From contig CASEAD010000037.1 in assembly GCA_949285775.1 (NCBI GenBank), forward strand, positions 1-17,932: DNA of 17,932 nt, read 5' to 3'. A program made the position numbers and the translations under genes. The stretch is from an uncultured bacterium (GTDB lineage Bacteria; Bacillota_I; Bacilli_A; RF39; UBA660). The notes under the pieces were generated by a model that saw only the letters and a list, made by a program, of their open reading frames with translations, made no database searches and was not told the origin of the DNA. Shown in pieces: positions 15,167-17,932 of the stretch. The stretch's first letter is position 1, and each line of letters opens with the position of its first letter.

Positions 15167-15289
15167 TTATTTTCCAATTAAACTTTCTGGCGCTTCAGGT
15201 TCGTCAATAAATAAAAACATACACCCTTGTGTACCAACACTAGCGGCGCTTGAACCAAGAGCAGCCAAAATATCAGCAATAAATTTCAT
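15167..15289 (-). CDS. agrD: AgrD-like autoinducing peptide precursor
   Basis: A 40-codon gene on the - strand. An AAGGAGG lies 11 bases before the ATG. The N-terminal part (MKFIADILAALGSSAAS) can form the amphipathic membrane helix typical of AgrD. It is followed by a single Cys23 in TQGCMFLFI, and the acidic tail DEPEAPESLIGK. That tail matches AgrD recognition tails (DEVEVPKEL in S. aureus AgrD-I; HQPEEPKSL in C. perfringens AgrD). Cleavage before Asp29 would give a thiolactone ring Cys-Met-Phe-Leu-Phe-Ile. Directly upstream on the same strand is agrB, whose product should cut and cyclise it. The product would be exported and sensed by the AgrC-like kinase encoded opposite. Family call is firm from the combination of Cys, tail and agrB neighbour; ring size is inferred. 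Confidence 0.9.
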   Translation of the reverse strand: MKFIADILAALGSSAASVGTQGCMFLFIDEPEAPESLIGK

Positions 15290-15324
15290 TTTTTCTACGA
15301 CCTCCTTCTTATTCTTTTTTTTAT

Positions 15325-15343
15325 GTTTAATCTAAAATTAAAC
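15325..15343 (-). other. Stem-loop at the agrB stop codon
   Basis: On the - strand GTTTAA (15343-15338) pairs with TTAAAC (15330-15325) around a 7-base loop, with the agrB stop codon TAA inside the stem. An A-run follows instead of T, so it is not an intrinsic terminator. It might be an mRNA processing or stability element between agrB and agrD. Confidence 0.4.
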
Positions 15344-15940
15344 ACCACATTCATACTTTTTGTAATTATCATAAGGCAAGCCAAATATCTTATAGGTAAA
15401 TGGAAGTATCATAATTACAGCCTCTACTAAACCAATAAAAATATAATTAACAATAGAATAATTATTAAGTACTACAATTAATACCAAATAAACTATTCCT
15501 GATAATAAACTAAATATCTTAAATCTCTTTCTTTTCTTCTTATTTACAATTGGCCTTTTATATGTATCTGCTGGTGCATATCTAAATAAACAAACAATAC
15601 ATACTATAGCAATCATTACCATTAATTCTAATGGAATAACTATATTCATACACAAATAAGCACCACCTATAAAAAGCAAAGATGAAGATAATAAACAGTA
15701 GATACTCTTACTAGCGTGTATCCCAAAAGCATTTGTCCTAATGATGTTATAAAAAATCAGAAGCAATACAAATTCCTTAACAATTCCTAAAATAAATGCT
15801 AAACCAAATAATACAATAATTTTAGTAATCATCAAATATATAGCTTCAAGTCCATATGCTATTTCATCTAATTTCTCCTCATTATAATTATTATTAGAAG
15901 ATATCAAATTCATAGCAAACTTCACAAATTTTTTCTTCAT
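15338..15940 (-). CDS. agrB: AgrB-like peptide-processing membrane protease
   Basis: A 200-residue polytopic membrane cysteine endopeptidase that removes the AgrD C-terminal tail and forms the thiolactone. The catalytic pair is clear: His75 and Cys82 in RTNAFGIHASKSIYC (68-82), with the same 7-residue spacing as His77/Cys84 of S. aureus AgrB. The second family motif YAPADTYKRPI (121-131) follows, then a Lys/Arg-rich loop and two more helices. The start is ATG 15940, directly preceded by AGGTGAGG; an upstream in-frame ATG at 15979 would give 13 extra residues but has no such site. agrD begins 48 bases after its stop, so the two form an operon on the strand opposite the regulator genes. Confidence 0.93.
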   Translation of the reverse strand: MKKKFVKFAMNLISSNNNYNEEKLDEIAYGLEAIYLMITKIIVLFGLAFILGIVKEFVLLLIFYNIIRTNAFGIHASKSIYCLLSSSLLFIGGAYLCMNIVIPLELMVMIAIVCIVCLFRYAPADTYKRPIVNKKKRKRFKIFSLLSGIVYLVLIVVLNNYSIVNYIFIGLVEAVIMILPFTYKIFGLPYDNYKKYECGV

Positions 15941-15981
15941 TACCTCACCTACAATAAAATTATAACTAGAAAAATTCAACT

Positions 15982-16010
15982 ATCATATATCAAAAAATCC
16001 ATTGCGTAAA
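15982..16010 (-). promoter_or_regulatory. Putative promoter of agrBD
   Basis: On the - strand TTTACG (16010-16005), a 17-base spacer and TATGAT (15987-15982) lie about 40 bases before the agrB start. Both boxes are imperfect, which fits an activator-dependent promoter. A TATAAT closer to the gene (around 15960) has no matching -35. Confidence 0.45.
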
Positions 16011-16030
16011 AAGAACAATTATTCTGTATT

Positions 16031-16052
16031 GCTATTAACAAGTGCTTAACAA
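16031..16052 (-). repeat. 11-bp-period direct repeat upstream of agrBD, candidate LytTR site
   Basis: On the - strand TTGTTAAGCAC is followed directly by TTGTTAATAGC, two copies of TTGTTAA one helical turn apart. A weaker TTGTTC copy lies 23 bases after the second, just before the -35. The core GTTAAG/GTTAAT resembles the AgrA half-site ACAGTTAAG, although staphylococcal half-sites are two turns apart. Confidence 0.5.
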
Positions 16053-16106
16053 AAATAAACGTTTAAACTAAATTAATCAGAAATTTTAATAAATCAAAAT
16101 ATTTTC

Positions 16107-16135
16107 TTGTTATAAAAAAAAATATATGCTATAAT
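16107..16135 (+). promoter_or_regulatory. Sigma-A promoter of the DUF1292 gene
   Basis: TTGTTA (16107-16112), a 17-base spacer and TGCTATAAT, an extended -10 with perfect TATAAT at 16130-16135. It is divergent from the agrBD promoter. Confidence 0.75.
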
Positions 16136-16161
16136 AACCTATATAATAGGAGGAGAATAAA

Positions 16162-16446
16162 ATGGGTAATAAAAAAACAATAACTTTAATTGATGGATAT
16201 AAAGAAGTCGGTGAAGTAGAATTAATATGTGCATTTGAAGTACCAGAACTTGATAACAAATATATAATATATTCTAAAAATGAGAAAGATAGAGACGGAC
16301 ATACAATAATATATTTAGGTAAAATAATAATTAATGATAACAAACAATTTATAGAAAATGTTGATGATATAGAAGAATGGACATCACTAAAAGATATAAT
16401 GAAATTAATGGCAAAATATAGTTTAGAAGGTGAATACAATGTATAG
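16162..16446 (+). CDS. DUF1292 family protein
   Basis: A 94-residue acidic cytosolic protein. The pattern KKTITLIDGYKEVGEVELIC, then FEVPELDNKYIIYSKNEKD, then FIENVDDIEEWTSLKDIM fits the DUF1292 (YrzB-like) family. Those proteins share an ITLxDExGxExxFEVLxTFEVxxxxKxYVxL layout and a closing Ile-x-Asp-x-x-Glu-Trp. Function is unknown for the family. A strong AGGAGGAG precedes the ATG. Its end overlaps the following coiled-coil gene by 8 bases, so the two are co-translated. The usual DUF1292 neighbours in Bacilli (ruvX, ireB) are not seen here. The call is moderate because the match is to a layout, not to a catalytic motif. Confidence 0.72.
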   Translation: MGNKKTITLIDGYKEVGEVELICAFEVPELDNKYIIYSKNEKDRDGHTIIYLGKIIINDNKQFIENVDDIEEWTSLKDIMKLMAKYSLEGEYNV

Positions 16447-17092
16447 CAATACTAGTAGAATTAGAAATATTGATTTACCAGAAAATCTTTTTTCTAACTT
16501 AGGAGAATTAAAATCTAATATTCAACTAAAAGATTTTAAACCAGAAAAAAAAGAAAGAACATTAAACGAAACAAAACTAACTAACTTATCTAATAAAAAA
16601 GAATATCGTCAAAGAATAGATAATATGTACAACGAAGTTAAAAACTTAAAACCAATCGATAATGAAATCGATGATATAATATACCTTAATAATTATATTG
16701 AAAAAGGTATTGTAATCAAACCTAAATTATCATCATTAAAACAATTTTGGACAGAATATCGCTTGATAAATAATGAAAAAAATATTCAGAAGAAAGAAAA
16801 TAATTCCTTATCGAACTTTGATGATTTATTTAATCAATTATCCAAAAGAGTAGAAGAAATAAACAAATATATAGATGAGTTAAAAGAAATGAGAACATCA
16901 ATAGATATATCTAGTACAAAGTTAGAAGAAGAAAAAGATAAATTAAGAGAAGAAAAACAAGAATTTATATCCTACAAACAAGACGAAGAGCAAAAAATTA
17001 AAACAGAAAAAGAAACCCTAAAGACTAATTATGACAGACTTCAAAATATAATTAATGATTTAGATAAAAAATTAACGGAAATTGATACATAA
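16439..17092 (+). CDS. Coiled-coil protein of unknown function upstream of gpsB
   Basis: A 217-residue hydrophilic protein with no signal peptide or membrane helix. I do not recognise the family. The N-terminal 115 residues are charged and contain NKKEYRQRIDNMYNEVKNLK and a hydrophobic patch GIVIKPKLSSLKQFWTEYRL. From about residue 127 to the end it is a nearly continuous heptad-rich coiled coil, with many Glu/Lys (KLEEEKDKLREEKQEF and similar). The start is ATG 16439, preceded by AGAAGG at a good distance; a GTG at 16430 is possible but lies on top of that site. It overlaps the DUF1292 gene and lies one promoter upstream of gpsB. A division or cell-shape scaffold role is conceivable from context only. 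Confidence 0.75.
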   Translation: MYSNTSRIRNIDLPENLFSNLGELKSNIQLKDFKPEKKERTLNETKLTNLSNKKEYRQRIDNMYNEVKNLKPIDNEIDDIIYLNNYIEKGIVIKPKLSSLKQFWTEYRLINNEKNIQKKENNSLSNFDDLFNQLSKRVEEINKYIDELKEMRTSIDISSTKLEEEKDKLREEKQEFISYKQDEEQKIKTEKETLKTNYDRLQNIINDLDKKLTEIDT

Positions 17093-17109
17093 TTTAACAA
17101 ACTCCCAAT

Positions 17110-17138
17110 TTGACTAAAATCCCATTTTATGATAAAAT
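17110..17138 (+). promoter_or_regulatory. Sigma-A promoter of gpsB
   Basis: TTGACT (17110-17115), a 17-base spacer and TAAAAT (17133-17138), with each box one base from consensus. The leader to the ATG at 17202 is about 55 bases. Confidence 0.75.
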
Positions 17139-17201
17139 CTATATTGTTGACAAGACAAGAAAAGTATTAGTTAAACAAAATGTTATTGAGGTGGTTTTAC
17201 A

Positions 17202-17528
17202 ATGTATAACGATGGAATAGTATTAACAAGCAAAGATATATTAGAAAAAGAGTTTAAAATAGACGCCAGAGGATATCGCTTACAAGAAGTAGATAAATAT
17301 TTAGATATTATTATAGGAGACTATAACGAATATAATAATATTATAAAAAATCTAACCCAGGAAAATAAAAAAATATCAGAAGAAAATCAAGAATTAAAAC
17401 AAGAAATAAGAAACTTAAAATCAAACCTCGAAGCTATAAAACATAGTGAGAAAGAAATAACCAATGTTGATTTAATAAGACGTGTTAGTCAACTAGAAAA
17501 AATAGTATTAGGAAAAGTTGATAATTAA
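17202..17528 (+). CDS. gpsB: Cell division protein GpsB (DivIVA family)
   Basis: A 108-residue cytosolic protein. The N-terminal membrane-binding and partner-docking domain shows LTSKDILEKEFKIDARGYRL, then QEVDKYLDIIIGDY (about 27-40), the hallmark of GpsB and DivIVA. A coiled coil follows (about 45-85), then the GpsB-specific C-terminal trimer helix with TNVDLIRRVSQLEKIVLG (about 87-104). GpsB binds penicillin-binding proteins and links septal and peripheral wall synthesis. Length fits GpsB (about 98-110) and not full-length DivIVA. A GAGGTGG precedes the ATG. The stop codon abuts the 5' end of rnpB, the same gpsB-rnpB neighbourhood as in Bacillus. Confidence 0.94.
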   Translation: MYNDGIVLTSKDILEKEFKIDARGYRLQEVDKYLDIIIGDYNEYNNIIKNLTQENKKISEENQELKQEIRNLKSNLEAIKHSEKEITNVDLIRRVSQLEKIVLGKVDN

Positions 17529-17878
17529 TCTTGGTAAACGCTGCATAGTAATATGTAGAGGAAAGTCCACGCTTGCACTACCTGAGATGGTAGTAGTGAT
17601 TGTGCTTAGGGAAAAAATAACCTGAGGAAGCAAAAGCTTACGGCTCCGCCCAAATCTAAGGCACATGCTATGATAAGGGTGGTATAAAAGTGCCACAGTG
17701 ACGAACTTTATAGAAATATAAAGAGTGAAACGTTGGTAAACCCCACAAGCAAGAAACTCAAATTATGGTAGGGGAGTTTAAATAAGGGAATTAAACTTTA
17801 TTTAGAACCAATTTTATTGGTAGATAGATGTTTGTCGCTCTATTAAGAGTACAGAACATGGCTTATAAGTATTATTTT
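17526..17878 (+). ncRNA. rnpB: RNase P RNA (type B-like)
   Basis: This is the catalytic RNA of ribonuclease P, which removes tRNA 5' leaders. The conserved P4 5' half GAGGAAAGTCC is at 17558-17568, and CACAGTGACGAA follows at about 17694-17705. GTGAAACG then GGTAAACCCCAC is at about 17725-17745, GGTAGGGGA near 17768, TAGATAGATG at 17821-17830, and the P4 3' half ACAGAACATGGCTTATA at 17851-17867. Order and spacing between these blocks resemble the B. subtilis RNA, favouring type B. The P1 stem can be drawn with TAATCTT (about 17526-17532) and AAGTATTA (17868-17874), with one bulge. A T-run at 17875-17882 may end transcription. Exact ends are estimates. No clear own promoter was found inside gpsB. 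Confidence 0.95.
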
Positions 17879-17898
17879 TTTTATTTATGAGGTGACTT

Positions 17899-17932
17899 AT
17901 GAAAGAAATAGGTGAAAAATTAAAAGAGGCTA
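17899..17932 (+). CDS. Start of a RodZ-like helix-turn-helix protein (truncated by window)
   Basis: Eleven complete codons reading MKEIGEKLKEA after a GAGGTGA ribosome binding site. The opening IGEKLKEA is the usual start of the RodZ-type HTH domain (IGxxLxxARexxgxSL), a cytoskeletal protein that couples MreB to wall synthesis. Other Xre-type regulators begin alike, and only 11 residues are visible. Confidence 0.5.
   Translation, partial: MKEIGEKLKEA

Noticed and set aside
16110..16439. A 109-codon open frame on the - strand
   Set aside because: It lies fully opposite the DUF1292 gene and its promoter, starts without a ribosome binding site and resembles no family.

Overview
The window is a stretch of strongly AT-rich chromosome from a low-GC Gram-positive bacterium, most likely of the Bacilli or an Erysipelotrichia-like relative. 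The grounds are AT-loving codon use, strong AGGAGG-type ribosome binding sites, the gpsB-rnpB junction, an RNase P RNA that reads like the Bacillus (type B) form, the rpsU-yqeY pair, and a CotY/CotZ-type coat protein that points to spore formation. Genes are densely packed and mostly on the + strand; no stretch over 300 bases lacks a gene. I see no transposon, prophage, tRNA or CRISPR.

Layout. 1-1720: the end of a cvpA-like membrane protein gene, trxA and an mscS-type channel, tightly packed. 1730-3547: an HD-domain hydrolase, then the SEDS glycosyltransferase FtsW. 3589-4014 (-): a cysteine-rich coat protein with a mother-cell sigma-like promoter, sharing a bidirectional terminator with ftsW. 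4135-5421: a divergent AGCS-type (Na+/alanine) transporter. 5525-6204: rpsU-yqeY. 6347-7399: a protein that looks like a catalytically dead transglutaminase. 7424-9523: PcrA helicase. 9587-9636: a possible ~50-nt hairpin RNA with its own promoter. 9739-10929: a HipA-kinase-like protein with an altered catalytic loop and a C-terminal membrane anchor. 11197-13026: an SSB lacking the usual acidic tip, then an S41 C-terminal-processing protease. 16162-17932: a DUF1292 protein, a coiled-coil protein, GpsB, RNase P RNA, and the start of a RodZ-like gene.

The most interesting region is 13038-16052, a complete agr-type quorum-sensing locus in an unusual arrangement. The response regulator (AgrA-like, LytTR) and sensor kinase (AgrC-like, GHKL) form an operon on the + strand. 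Facing them on the - strand are agrB and a 40-codon agrD. The two operons end in one shared bidirectional terminator. The peptide precursor has a single Cys followed by a conserved AgrD-type C-terminal recognition tail. The tail's register predicts a six-residue thiolactone ring (Cys-Met-Phe-Leu-Phe-Ile) instead of the usual five. Direct repeats lie upstream of both operons and could be LytTR binding sites.

A second theme is that the two genes flanking pcrA both look like decayed or repurposed enzymes (pseudo-transglutaminase, pseudo-HipA kinase). Family assignments rest on motif reading alone; no searches were run.
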